This document shows positions 33,260 through 45,091 of a DNA stretch of 64,000 nt, in pieces. The notes below the pieces were generated by a model that did no database searches, was not told where the DNA came from, and saw only the letters and a list, made by a program, of their open reading frames with translations. The stretch comes from Aphanomyces cochlioides. Its lineage: Eukaryota; Oomycota; Saprolegniomycetes; Saprolegniales; Verrucalvaceae. The translations under genes were made by a program, and so were the position numbers. The DNA is taken from the NCBI GenBank assembly GCA_019828595.1, contig JAHQRK010000011.1, positions 992,001-1,056,000 of the forward strand. The letters are read 5' to 3'. The stretch's first letter is position 1, and each line of letters begins with the position of its first letter.

Positions 33260-34792
33260 CTAATTGAGAAGCAACATATCTCCTCGTCGGCGTTGTGTCG
33301 TGCCCTTGGAGGATCCATGGTAGTTAGTAGTCCGACTGGCCCTGCGGTCGCTAATGTCGAAGCCACCGCCGTCCTCAGCGTCAAAAATAACCGAAGCTTC
33401 CGATTCGGACCACCTGTCGTCGATACGGTCACCTTGGTCACTGCATTCATTGAGGTCGAGAAAGATCTTACTGCAGTCCATGCCTGAAAGGGAAAACATG
33501 TCGTCGCCCGAATATGTCGATGAGGAGATTGGATGGGTCGATGCTGATGAGGAGCGTTCTGGTCGCTTGGTAGCTTTGGTGTAGGATGGATGGGACGACC
33601 CTGATGACGACGACATTTCGTCTCGCAGTGACTTCTTCATCGGCGTAGACAATGGCATCTTCTGCTCGACATCATTTGCCCCAGGGATGCAACGACTGCA
33701 CACACGAAGATCAACGAGGATATTGGCCATCATCAGCTTATACTTTGCACTGCACACCTTGCTGCAAACCACCTAATCGGTCGGGAGTAAGTCTCGAAAG
33801 CAAATGAAGGGGTTTACCTCGCCACACCGTCGACAATTGGTTTTCCGAGAGAATGTGCCGAATTTCTTGAGGCACACGGCGCACTTCGTCCGTGTGTGCT
33901 TCCCGACTAGCTCGGATGGCGGCAAGTAGGAAACCTTACAAAGTCGATGCGCATAGACGTTGGTTTGCATCGAGTTCATGGAATTGTATTGACTTTCGGC
34001 AAAACTCGTCATGAGCATCGCGCCGATCACGTCGCCAGTCACTCGTCCATTCGGAGAAAAGTGCTCAAGTTCCGTCACGCGCAGAATACCAGGCCTGTCG
34101 GTCTCCATGTAGATGAATCCAGAATGGATAAACTCGGCGCGGATGATGCCATACTTCTTTTCAAGATCAGGGCAAGCTGGAAGGACTATGGACTTGCAAG
34201 CACGAATCCATGCCTTCTTGCCGTCAATTTCGACATCTTCAAGATGCTACCAAGAGGACATAAGCCATGGATCAATCGAGAGCATGTACCTCAATACTGC
34301 AGAAGTCTCGGTATCGCACAATAAGTCCTTGAAGAGGCGATCGCATGACGGTCCAACTGACGGACGAAAGGTGATGCGGTCGATCTTCCGTCGGCGTTGA
34401 CAATGTGTAGAGTCGAACTTCATCGAGAACGTCTGGAAAGTACGAAGAGTCGACTCGACGGACGTCGGCTGTTGTGGGTGCTGTGAAGATGGCTCGTACT
34501 TCGTCCAGCGTCGACTCGATCTCAGTCGTGCCCAGGAAGAGCGGCAAGTTCCCTTCGCGGGCAGTGTACACTTGAACCTTATCATCGTTGGTGCGGAGCG
34601 TCCACTCGATTGGCCCACCCGTCAACTTGGTGTACTCGAGCTAGACAAACGCGTAAGTCACTTGGAGGTTCATGACAGCTTCACCAAGTCGCGTTGAGCT
34701 TTGTAACCAATTGCTCGGAGCTCTTCAATCTTGTCTGGCGAGAGCGGCGGTGTGCTGAAGAAGTCGTCAGGGACTGGCGTCTTGAATGACAT
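33260..34792 (-). CDS. START-FYVE-like protein, copy C
   Basis: Exons 34792-34685, 34640-34290, 34246-33818, 33772-33260, 466 aa. It has the same four-exon plan and FYVE-like cysteines as copy A. Exons 2-3 are close to identical with copy B. Exon 4 resembles copies D and E more (RASRTTNYHGSSKGTTQRRRGD), with the conserved MLLLN end. This gene is therefore a mosaic of its neighbours. Confidence 0.85.
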
Positions 34793-36003
34793 TTTCTCGC
34801 GGGCCTGTCAAATTCAAAATGGTGGGAACACCATGTGTCAAGTCCACACGACAGTTGTCAAGCGCTGCTTTCCGTCGTCATTATTCCACGAACGACCAAA
34901 TTTCATCCACCCTATCACCTCTGCGACAGAGGTCGAGCATTGGGTCAGTCCACTTTGTCGTTGACGAGCATGAGGATGATTAGACGCAGCAGCACGAGTT
35001 GTTTCCACGAGAGCTCGCTTTGCCGACAGTCGAAAAGTCTGTCTCGGTATGACCAAGCCATCTTCTTGTCAAGAGTGCGATTCTAAACCGTGGTAAAGTC
35101 ATCGCTGCGGTGGCAATCCTGTCGCTTTTCCCGATGTAGTCTCGACAGAACTCTCGAGACTGGGGACGGATAAAGGCACCACCCCAGTACTTAAATAAGA
35201 AACATATGTTGCTTTTGTGTGCCTAGGAGCCTAAACAAGAGTGCGTTGCAGTTGAACAGGGTAGACGTACATACTGCTCTGCCGTGGCGAAGGACGTGCC
35301 AGGCTCAGGAGCTGCTTGGCGGCGCAGTTTCAGCTGGCACGGGCATACCCTGAGGAGATTTACCCTAAACATTTCCTTATTTAAGTACCGGGTGGTGCCT
35401 TTATCACTTCCCCGCTGGCACGACCACGCTCACCCGTTCTTACAGTCCTATTCGCCACGATGTGGACGCAATGCCATTCCCTATCGATCGTAGAAGCAAG
35501 CGATGGTTGTCATTGACACATTCCCGCCTTTGTCTCGAATGTGGTCGATATCATGCTCCAATGGGGCTGCGGGAGACAAGGGCAGATGGATGGTTCCAGT
35601 GAGTTTGTTGGGCAAACCAAGCAGATGATCTTCCATCTAGTCCGTCAGATGTTAGACTCCCCACATTGTCGATAAAACACTTTCGTCTCGAATTCATGCC
35701 ACCAAGTGCATGACTTTGAGTACTTCATACCAACTCCATGAAGGGGAAAGGACCAAAGGAGACCTCTATTGAATTCATACCTCGTCTGGTGCTGCAACTT
35801 ATCGGTGGAGCACAGAGTGTCAAAGTCTGTGAAGTTCGATAGCATGACCCCATCCGCAGACTATCGTGGAGAAACATGAACCCCAACTGAGAGCCGAGGG
35901 AGGTTGGTTTGATTGTCGTGGGGATTATCAAAGTATAACTTCTAGTCCCTTGTTTGTGTCGCTCTGCCATGGGGAATGTCAAGTCGCTGGCTGTCACGTT
36001 GGA
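34793..36003. other. Intergenic spacer with a MITE
   Basis: No gene supported. It contains the MITE at 35169-35405. Confidence 0.5.
35169..35405. mobile_element. MITE with GGCACCACC termini, copy 2
   Basis: 237 bp with inverted ends GATAAAGGCACCACCC...GTACTTAAATAAG. The interior is the reverse complement of the interior of 29167-29400. Only a single GGCACCACC motif is present at each end, unlike copy 1. Confidence 0.85.
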
Positions 36004-37471
36004 TCACGAGCCACTGATATCAAAGACACCGCCGTCCTCGACGTCATAAATGACAGACTCTTCCGAGTCTGACCACGCGTCGTCGTCACGCTCGACAGAG
36101 CGATTGCATTCCTCGAGGTCGACAAAGATCTTGCTGCAATCCATACCTGAAAATGCAAACCCATCGTCGCCAGAGTGCTCTGACAGGGATCTTGGATGGA
36201 TTGGTGGCGACGACAAGCTCAGCGGGTCCTTTGAAGATGTGTAGTACGTCGGGTTGGACGACCCTGACGACGACGACATGTCTTCTCGCAGTGCTTTTGT
36301 CATTGGCGTGGACCGTGGCATCTCCTGCTCGACTTCATTCGGTCCAGGGATGCAACGACTGCACACGCGAAGCTCCACGAGGTTGTTCGTCATCATCATC
36401 TTGTACTTTGAGCTGCACATCTTGCTGCAAATCACCTAGTCAGCTCGCACTGAGTCTCTGAAGCCCAATGAACAATACACCTGGCCACACCGTCGACAAT
36501 TTGTTTTCCTAGAGTATGCGCCAAACTTCTTGAGACACACGGCGCATTTCGTCCGCGAGCGCTTGCGGACGAGTGCCGACGATGGCAAGAACGTCAGTTG
36601 GCAAAGACGATGCGCGTAGACGTTCTTCTGCATGGAGCTCATGGAATTGTACTGACTTTCAATGGCAATTGTCATCAACATCCCGCCGATCATGTCGCCA
36701 TTCACTTGGCCGTTGGCAGAGAAGTGTTCGAGTTCCGTCACGCGAAGAATGCCAGGCCTGTTCGTTTCCATGTAGATGAACCCAGAATGGATAAATTCCG
36801 CGCGGATGATGCCGTGCTTCTTTTCAAAGTCGGGACATGCTGGAAGGACTATGGACTTGCATGTTCGAATCCATGCCTTCTTGCCGTCGATTTCGACGTC
36901 CTCGAGATGCTACTAAGACAACTTGAACTGTTGAAGACATGGATGGAATTTACCTCAATGTTGCAAAAGTCACGGTATCGCACGATACGTCCTTGGAGCG
37001 GTGATCGAAAGAGAGTCCAACTGACCGAGGCAAGATGATGCGGTCGATCGTCCGTCGGTGTCGACAGAGTATACAGTCGAACTTCATCCAGGACGTCTGG
37101 GAAGTAAGCCGCGTTGACTCGTCGGACGTTGGCTGTTGTGGGTGCTGTGAAGATCGCTCGAACTTCATCGAGCGTCGACTCGACTTCGGTCATCCCGAGG
37201 AAGAGCGGCAGGTTTCCTTCACGAGCAGTATATACTTGGACCTTAGCATCATTGGTCCGGAGCGTCCATTCGACTGGTTCACCCGTCAACTCAGCGTACT
37301 CGAGCTGGACAAGTGTGTGAGCGTATTCCATCATATCGACGGCAGTCTTACCAAGTCGCGCTGAGCTCTGTATCCAACCGCTCGAAGCTCTTCAATCTTG
37401 TCGGGTGAGAGCGGTGGCGGATTGAAGAAGTCGTCCGGGACTGGCGTCTTGAGCTGCTTGAGTGTCATCAT
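36004..37471 (-). CDS. START-FYVE-like protein, copy D (shortened C-terminus)
   Basis: Exons 37471-37352, 37304-36954, 36909-36481, 36435-36004, 443 aa. The N-terminus has four extra residues (MMTLKQLKTPVPDD), as does copy E. The FYVE cysteines are intact (CAVC, CRRCGQ, VICSKMC, RVCSRC). The frame ends at FDISGS, so the RRRGDMLLL end shared by copies A, B, C and E is lost. The sequence after the stop is unrelated, which suggests a deletion or a 3' recombination breakpoint. Confidence 0.83.
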
Positions 37472-38617
37472 CGTCCTCTTGTCGTTCGCCATTGGATCTT
37501 AAACTGTTGGAGCTCCCATGTGTCATGCAAATCACTTGTGGAGAACGCCGCTGCTCGTCATGACTATTCTATGGAAGACCAGATTTTGCAAACGACCAGG
37601 CATCATAAACGTCTCCAATGATTAGTACTCGAGAGTGTTACTTCTAATGACGAGATGATGGGTAATGCGTGTCGCCTTGCGTCTTGATGCACGACGAGCT
37701 TGGGATGAAGCGGCGTCCTGACAAAGCCATTCAACATGACGAGCATGGCCGTCTCGAGAGGACCCGAGGCTTCGTTGTTGTCGTCTCTGGTTTGAGGCAG
37801 TCAGGAGTGAGGAGTGTCGTCTCTACTCACGTCGAGTGGGATGGCGCTTGGTTAGAAAATCAAGTTTGATGGGTGGCAGCTATCAAATTGGCTTATGCAA
37901 GCTCTCAGCCAGCGATCCAAAGCACGACGAGGAATAGACAGGGCGATGGGGACGACCAGCATGATCGTGGTGCGTGTTCGAAACAACGGAAATGGCCACA
38001 CTGGTCGAACGACATACCTGTGGCCACACCGTCGTACGAACCACCCAGAGCATGAAGTGTGGGTGCTGTGCGTGGGAAAGAAGCAACGCTCTATCTTTCA
38101 CTGCAGTCCTTGTGAAGTTTGGCATATTCACTTGCATCTTGTGGAGGTCGGACAGCTGACGATCGAAACAGTTTGCCTTGGCGGTGCCCGACTCAAGCGT
38201 CGACTGTACTCAGCGCCATGGCGGTGAGCTCAATGCCAGCCAGGATGAATGAGCTGCAGAAAACTCAACACTCGATGAGATGTGCATCTCCTACAGCCTG
38301 CTACATCGCGAAGCAATCATGTCAAAAGCGTGGGAGCGAGACAAGATGCGTCGACCAGGCGGCATCTTGTTGAATCAACCCATGCGCAACTCTTCAAGTT
38401 GAATGCCAGCTTTCTCGGGTCGTAGAGTCATTGCGCGACGGAGGAAGGCTGCGGTGAGTCTTCCAATTTGTGCATGCAACGAGGAAGGGTGGGGAGCTAG
38501 CTTTCCTCATCGCATCCCGAATGAAAATGCAGTCAGGACGACGTCATCTGGCGGCAGACCTTCCATTGAAAGCATACGCTGCTGATGCTTGCAGTCGTAT
38601 ATTATCGTTGGGATGAT
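37472..38617. other. Intergenic spacer of the START-FYVE cluster
   Basis: No gene supported. Short open frames at 37895-38227 and elsewhere lack recognisable domains. Confidence 0.4.
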
Positions 38618-40165
38618 CTAATAGAGGAGCAGCATATCTCCTCGTCGACGTTGAGTCGCCCCCTTGGGGGATCCAAAGTAGTGGACACTGCGCTGCACTC
38701 GTGGATCACTGATGTCGAAGACGCCGCCTTCCTCGACGTCATATATTACCGACGCTTCGGATTCAGACCACGTGTCGTCGTCACGCTCGATAGAGCCATT
38801 GCATTCCTTGAGATCGACAAAGATCTTACTGCAATCCATGCCTGAAAATGCAAACCCGTCGTCGCCAGACAAGTTTGATAATGATGTTGGATGCGTCGAT
38901 GCGGACGAATAGCTCTGCGGTTGCTTGGAAGCTTTTGTGTAGGATGGGTAGGACGACTCGGAGAAGGCAGACATGTCATCTCGCAGCGCCATCTTCATCG
39001 GCGTCGACAATGGCATCTCCTGCTCGACTTCATTTGGTCCTGGGATGCAGCGGATGCACACCCGGAGCTGGACACGGAGGTTCGACATCATCAACTTCCA
39101 TTTTGTACTGCATACTTTGCTGCAAACGACCTAGGAACCTCACCATGAGTCTCGGCAGGGCATGACGGAATGAGTACCTCGCTGCAGCGTCGGCAGTTTG
39201 TTTTCCTCGTGAATGTGCCAAACTTCTTGAGACACACGGTGCATTTTGTCCGCGAGTGCTTGCTGACGAGTGCCGACGATGGCAAGAACGTCAGCTGGCA
39301 AAGACGATGCGCGTAGACGTTCTTCTGCATCGAGTTCATGGAATCGTATTGACTCTCGGCCATGATAGTCATGAGCACCGCGCCGATCATGTCGCCATTC
39401 ACTTGGCCATTCAGAGAAACGTGCTGGAGTTCTGTCACGCGCAGAGTCCCAGGACTGTCAGTCTCCATGTAGATGAACCCAGAATGGATAAATTCCGCGC
39501 GGATGATGCCGTGCTTCTTTTCAAAGTCGGGACATGCTGGAAGGACTATGGACTTGCATGTTCGAATCCATGCCTTCTTGCCGTCGATTTCGACGTCCTC
39601 GAGATGCTACACAGACGACTTGAACTGTTGAAGACATGGATGGAATCTACCTCAATGTTGCAAAAGTCGCGGTATCGCACGATACGTCCTTGGAGCGGTG
39701 ATCCAAGAACTGTCCAACTGACGGAGGAAAGATGGTGCGGTCGATCTTCCGTCGGCGTCGAGAGTGTGTAGAGTCGAACTTCATCGAGGACGTCTGGGAA
39801 GTAAGCTGCGTTGACTCTGCGGACGTCGGCAGTAGTTGGAGCTGTGAAGATCGCTCGCACTTCGTCCAGTGTCGACTCGAATTCGGTCGTGCCGAGGAAG
39901 AGCGGCAGGTTTCCTTCCCGAGCAGTGTACACCTGGACCTTTGACTCGTTCGTATGGAGTGTCCATTCGACGGGTCCTCCTGTCAACTTGGTGTACTCGA
40001 GCTAGACGAGCGCACAAGTCACGTTGAGATTGACGGCAGTCTTACCAAGTCGCGCTGAGCTCTGTATCCAACTGCTCGAAGCTCTTCAATCTTGTCGGGT
40101 GAGAGCGGTGGCGGATTGAAGAAGTCGTCCGGGACTGGCATCTTGAGCAGCTTGAGTGGCATCAT
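38618..40165 (-). CDS. START-FYVE-like protein, copy E
   Basis: Exons 40165-40046, 40001-39651, 39606-39178, 39130-38618, 470 aa. The N-terminus is MMPLKLLKMPVPDDFF. The FYVE-like finger has CTVC, CRRCSE, VVCSKVC and RVCIRC; the Gly after the fourth Cys is Ser here. The tail ends RRRGDMLLLY. It is the most upstream member of the row and the most divergent in the finger. Confidence 0.83.
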
Positions 40166-40906
40166 CGTCCTCTTGTCGTTGGCCTGTGGAAATCAAAATA
40201 GTGGAGAGGACCTCTCTTGTCTCGCAACACAGCTCTTCGTGGTCATAATTATTCCAGGAACCACCGTCGAACCAGCAATGTTTTTGTCATCCGTGTGCAA
40301 TGTCACGGTCGGTGTGTCGTGGCACCTTGGGAGGTACGACGAGGGTCTTACTTCCCTTCCTCGAGGATGTAATGCTGTGTCTGTAGGATGGACGTGATAT
40401 TGAACGACGCACCGACATCTCCCGATGCAAGTCTCGACGCGTCGCTCAGTCTGCCACGTTCTCAGGCGATCGCCGAGCTTTCCTGCTCAGTTGGAGCTGA
40501 TGGAGTGATGAGAAATCTTGGCGAGAGTGCCTGCCTGTCTGTCGCCATGAGATGCGGACTCTTGACCGAATCTTGTCGGAAAACAAGACGAGCTCGATCC
40601 ACGAACGACTTGAGCGCAGCCACGCCACGTCTTGCATTAGCTACGACCTACATGGCTGGATTTCTTGGAGAAAACTACAATCCTCTCCCTCCAAAGGCAC
40701 AATCCGATGGAGAAAGTCATTATTAATTGTAGCGTCGGCTCCAGCTCGTCATTGATACCATCAAGCGGGTCTTTCTCGTCTTTCCAGCGCGCACTTTGCA
40801 CAGCAGAGCATGCTGATCGTGATATAGAGGGAGCAGCATGATTCCAAGTGCGATGGACGAGGCAAGGCTACGATGTATGAGTTCCGAGAATGTTCCACCT
40901 TGTATA

Positions 40907-42058
40907 TCAGATGCCAGCAAGACCCAAGTCACCCAAGATCGTCCATCCAGACGACAGCATGATCGGTCGACATGGACCAGAGCGATCTAAAACTCCACAA
41001 TCTTCGGGAGAAAGCGAAGAGGTTCTTGCTCGCACCGTGGCGGCAGCATCAAGGCGCCTCGTATGCGCTGGTCTGCCACAATGCAGCACATTTCCATCCG
41101 CGTTGGTCACGTCCCATTGTCGCATGACGATTGTGCAAGTACTGTAGGCCTCCACTCGAGATATTACCTGGGAAGAAGGGTTAGCCTATTCTTTTTTGCC
41201 ACATCTCTTCTAAATTTAACTTAGAAGGGTTTGTCTCGTCGGGGGTCGGCGGGGTCGGGGTTGCGGATTTCCGCAACCCCATGGTGCGGAATCCCTTAAC
41301 ATAATTATCCGGATAACTCATTTAAAGTAGAATTAGAATAGATTTGTAAAAAAAGAATAGGCTAACCCTTCTTCTCAGGCAATATCTCGAGTGGACATTT
41401 GAGAGTGTGAGATTTCCTCTACAACGGACAATGACACTCTTGGCCTCTTGCAAGTGGTCGTCGTCTCCCATGACAAGGTTGACAACTCCATGAAAGACAT
41501 GCTATTCCATGAAGAATCGATCCACGCTCTTGATCATGAGGGCAGCTAGCAGGAATCGGTGGTCGAGAGCTCCTGACACGAACTGCCGAGGTATGGACAG
41601 GACGGCATCTTCCTCCGTGCTGTAATCGAGATTTGTTTGCAGAACGCACTCATGTAGAGGATCTGGCGGTTCAGTGGCTCGGCGGCGATGCATGTCTGAA
41701 GATATGTGTGAGGTCGAGGAGGAGGTTTCCTCGCTGATGGCGGTTGGTAGCGCCAGTCAAGGTTGAAACCCAGTCGTAGAATCGATGCAGGTGCATATCC
41801 ACGGCATGTACTGTAGGTTAGGAGATCCAGGCGTTTGACATCGTCTGCATGACATGACGTCAAGCTAATCCCTGCTCTGTTCTCCCGACGTAATTCCCCC
41901 ATGATCAGCAGTGTGAAATGGCTGCTGTCGTTGTCATTGACTGCTTGGTGACAGTTTGCCATTGTCCGCCATACAGTATGATGGCGATTTTGCGATGGAA
42001 ATTCAATGACAAATCGACGCAAAGGGGGGAGAAAGCCGCGGGGAACATCGCATCTCAT
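40907..42058 (-). pseudogene. Possible decayed gene of unknown type, split by a MITE
   Basis: On the minus strand a frame running from about 41693 down to 41395 reads like protein (LQTNLDYSTEEDAVLSIPRQ, then after one stop HVFHGVVNLVMGDDDHLQEA). It is cut by the MITE at 41394. Another open frame (41155-40907) follows on its far side, and an upstream one extends to 42058. I do not recognise a domain. It may be a dead gene or chance open frames. Confidence 0.3.
41152..41394. mobile_element. MITE with 46-bp inverted ends
   Basis: Arms 41152-41197 and 41349-41394 are inverted repeats with two mismatches (CCACTCGAGATATT...GGGTTAGCCTATTC). A second, internal hairpin GGGGTTGCGGA/TCCGCAACCCC lies in a GC-rich centre. 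No coding capacity. Confidence 0.82.
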
Positions 42059-42441
42059 CCTCCTAACGACTGAGACAACCGAAAGCTGTGCCTTGGCGCG
42101 TGACCGCCTATCAGCCAGTTATTCAGATCTTGGGTTGTTTTTGGCTGTGAAACCCCCAATACCTAAACTTAGTGTACATCAAAATGGGTTTCAATAGGGT
42201 AAAATATCCATTCAAGGCAGTACATATATATAAACATAATGTACGTTAAAGTAGGATACGTTTCGATAGGTTGTCGGTGTGACTTGATGTTAATGGAGCA
42301 TTTGTTACACGACAGGAGAGCGCATGTTTTACGAGGCATTCCTCGTCCGAGTCAACTTGTGCGTCCAACTTGTACGAGAGCTCCCAAGCATTCTCGTCAC
42401 GTTCCTCGTCTCGTTAAAATCCCCAACCAGCGAGACACACA

Positions 42442-43918
42442 ATGGCCGACTCGACACAGTCTACGGCACCCTCTCCTACGACCTCGGATCTCGGTACGTT
42501 CGTCCTCCCGTCGCTCGTGCTAATGTCGCTTGAAAGCTGTCCCACAAACTACGAAAGCCACCACACAAAGCAACACATCGTCTGATGGATTGACGCCATC
42601 CACGACCTTTCAAAATGCCCCGACGACGACACCACCTCAACACCGAGCGTCGTCAGGTTCCGCCACGATCCTCATTGTAGTCGCCACAGCAGCGTTGCTT
42701 GTGGTGATCGGTATCATCTTTTACTGTCGCCGACGTATGATGTCCATGAAACGACGATCCAACAACGGAAGCAGAACATCTGAGGACCCTGTCATGCCTC
42801 TGTTCACGTTAACACGTGCTATGTCCCAAAGCAAACTCGACTCGGAAAGCTCCTTTGTCTTCCTCGACGCTGGTCGGGCGGACATTGTACTCCACGACCA
42901 CGCTGTCAAATGCGATCAAGTCGAGACTGAGCTGCCAGTTGCCACAGGATTCATGAACATGAAGTCCGTCCGAGGCGAGCCCTTGGAGAAGCAATTGTCG
43001 TACATTGAACAGTCGTCATCTTCCGACTCCAAGGCGCCGCAGCGCGTAGTCGTACACACTCTTCCTATTTTGGATCGCTCAAGCGTCGTCGTTCTATCGT
43101 GCCTTGCGATCGGCGGATCCATGTGGACTTGCAAATTCGAAGGACGTCCTGCAGTCGTCAAGCGCGTCCAGCCTGCCGAGATGACCACGGCTGAGATGGA
43201 CACTTTTATCGCCGACGTCAACTTGATCGCCCAACTGGTCCATCCCCACATTGTCAAACTCCACGGCATTGTGCACATGGCGGACGATGTTTGCGTCGTC
43301 GCCGAGTACATGGAACGGGGATCGCTCGGCGTTGTACTCCATCAAAAGTCGCTGGCACTGTCGTGGGCGCATCAGTTGCGTCTCTGCTGGCAAGTGGTAT
43401 CTGCTCTTTCATTTGTGCACTCCCAGTCTCATTACCTGCGAGTCAAGCCATGGACAACTCGCAGCGTGCTCGTCGACGCACTTCTCTCGGCGAAACTCAA
43501 CGTCTTTGACCACATGACCAACTTCCGTCGGGACGGCAAGCATGAAGTTGCACTCAACTTGAGCTTTGGGAAACAAGTCATGGCGTATGAAGCTCCTGAA
43601 GTCATCTTCCACGACTGTGCGCGCTCTTCGTCTGGAGATATTTATTCACTTGGCGTCATCTTGGCGGAAATCGCAACGCGGCGTCTGCCGTATCAAAGCT
43701 GGGTCGAACAAGACGGCTACATTGGTTGCGACGTCAGGATATCCGAGAACAATCCGGCCAACTTGCCCCACGAAGGTTCCGCCGCTTTCAAAGCCACGCC
43801 TGTGGAATTCCAAAGATTGGTGACTGCATGCCTCAATCGGGATGTCCTCAAGCGCCCCCTGGCTCTGAACGTCGCGGAAGATTTGCAGCGCCTTTTGGAC
43901 GAAGCCGAGAACGCCTAG
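42442..43918 (+). CDS. Membrane receptor-like pseudokinase (TKL type, no LRR)
   Basis: Exons 42442-42493 and 42537-43918 (intron 43 bp, phase 1), 477 aa. A short Ser/Thr-rich N-terminal part without a clear signal peptide is followed by a transmembrane segment (about residues 60-81, ATILIVVATAALLVVIGIIFYC) and a basic stop-transfer. The kinase-like domain keeps a Gly-loop remnant, the ATP-anchoring Lys (AVVKRV), HPHIVKLHG, and YEAPEV with SSGDIYSLGVILAEI. The catalytic loop HRD is replaced (HYLRVKPWTTRSVLVD) and no DFG is seen (LNVFDHMTN), so it should be catalytically dead. It probably acts as a scaffold or decoy in oomycete receptor signalling; that role is inference. It lies next to a second pseudokinase gene in the same orientation. 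Confidence 0.82.
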
Positions 43919-45091
43919 CCAGCGCAAGGCCTTTCTCCTGCTCTATGTTTCAGTCGTATTTGAAGCCTTAACGAATTCTATTCCAGTCAGTCCTCCTTCA
44001 GGGTTGCGACTTCATTCTCCAGGTGACGTCAAAGCGCTCTTCATGCTCGAAAGGCACAAGGAGGACTGCTCATGGCCTGTATAGATCATCCACGACGCAT
44101 CCAAACTCATGACAACAAGCAACAGCCGCACAACGTATGATGCATCCACTGAGAAAGCCTTGTTTCGACTGTGGATTACTTCACGGCTCCTGACGACCAA
44201 AATCCAGAGAGACACTGGCCACAGCCGCAGTTGTACGCTCTCGAGAGACCAGCAGAGCTACCCATGCAGAGTACGCTCCGTGTGGGATTCACAGACTCTG
44301 CGCGACGAATCTGGCTGAAACCGACCTCTCGAGGTGCACGGCTGTTGTCCAAGCTATATACACCCGCAGCAGCCCTTGAAATGATCTCGAGAGTGTACAG
44401 TAGATTTCATCATCCATGGAAACTCCAGCGTGGCCACATGTGAGTCACGACAACACCCTGCATGAACCGAGCCCATCCACAAAATGCAACAACCTCTCAT
44501 GCGTTAGCCCAACCTATGATGAGGTCCACCAACCGTCCATTTCTCGGTATTTCCACCTCCAAGCCACGGCGATGCACTCCTAGACATGTTTCGAGACTTT
44601 GTGGTAGTCAGGCAGGACGATTTCTTCGAGGAATTGGCAGGCGGATGGAATGAGAGCGGGGAGAGACGGCTTGAAGCTATTGTGAGCGAACTTGTGTGTG
44701 TCATTACCATCGTTGGACGCCCACCCATGCATCCACCAGTACAGTTGTTCTGCAACAGAAAGCAAGCGAAACGAAACAGAGCGCAGCGTTCTTCGTCTGC
44801 CGCTTCAGCTGTTTCATCCTCAGCTTGGAACTCGCAGCGCCGCGCGTGCATGATTGCGGCTGGCCATTCGATCGTCGTATTGTGATTCCGAGTGAAAACG
44901 TTGAAAAAAACGTTTTTTCCCATTATATTTCAGTGAAAAATAAATTGAAAAAACGTTTTTTTCGCTTGAAAGAGGTCAAACCATGAGGTTCGCAAACGAC
45001 ACCAAGGCACACACTCCGATCGAGTCGGTCCGCCTGGAACTTACATTGGGCCAGAGGGAATTGACGAAGGTGCAAGAAACGCATTGTTGGG
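43919..45091. other. Intergenic, no gene seen
   Basis: Several short open frames but no domain or splice structure I can support. A near-palindromic A/T-rich stretch (AAAAAACG...CGTTTTTT) lies at 44900-44970. Confidence 0.45.

Larger units (their letters stand above)
40166..42441. other. Intergenic with decayed coding sequence and a MITE
   Basis: No intact gene. It contains a MITE (41152-41394) and minus-strand coding-like fragments on both sides of it, described separately. Confidence 0.5.

Noticed and set aside
37895..38227. 110-codon frame in the START-FYVE spacer
   Set aside because: No domain, no counterpart in the other spacers, overlaps antisense frames.
44462..44986. Possible gene between the two pseudokinases (frames at 44586-44885 and 44504-44923)
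   Set aside because: Overlapping frames on both strands, no recognisable domain or splice sites.
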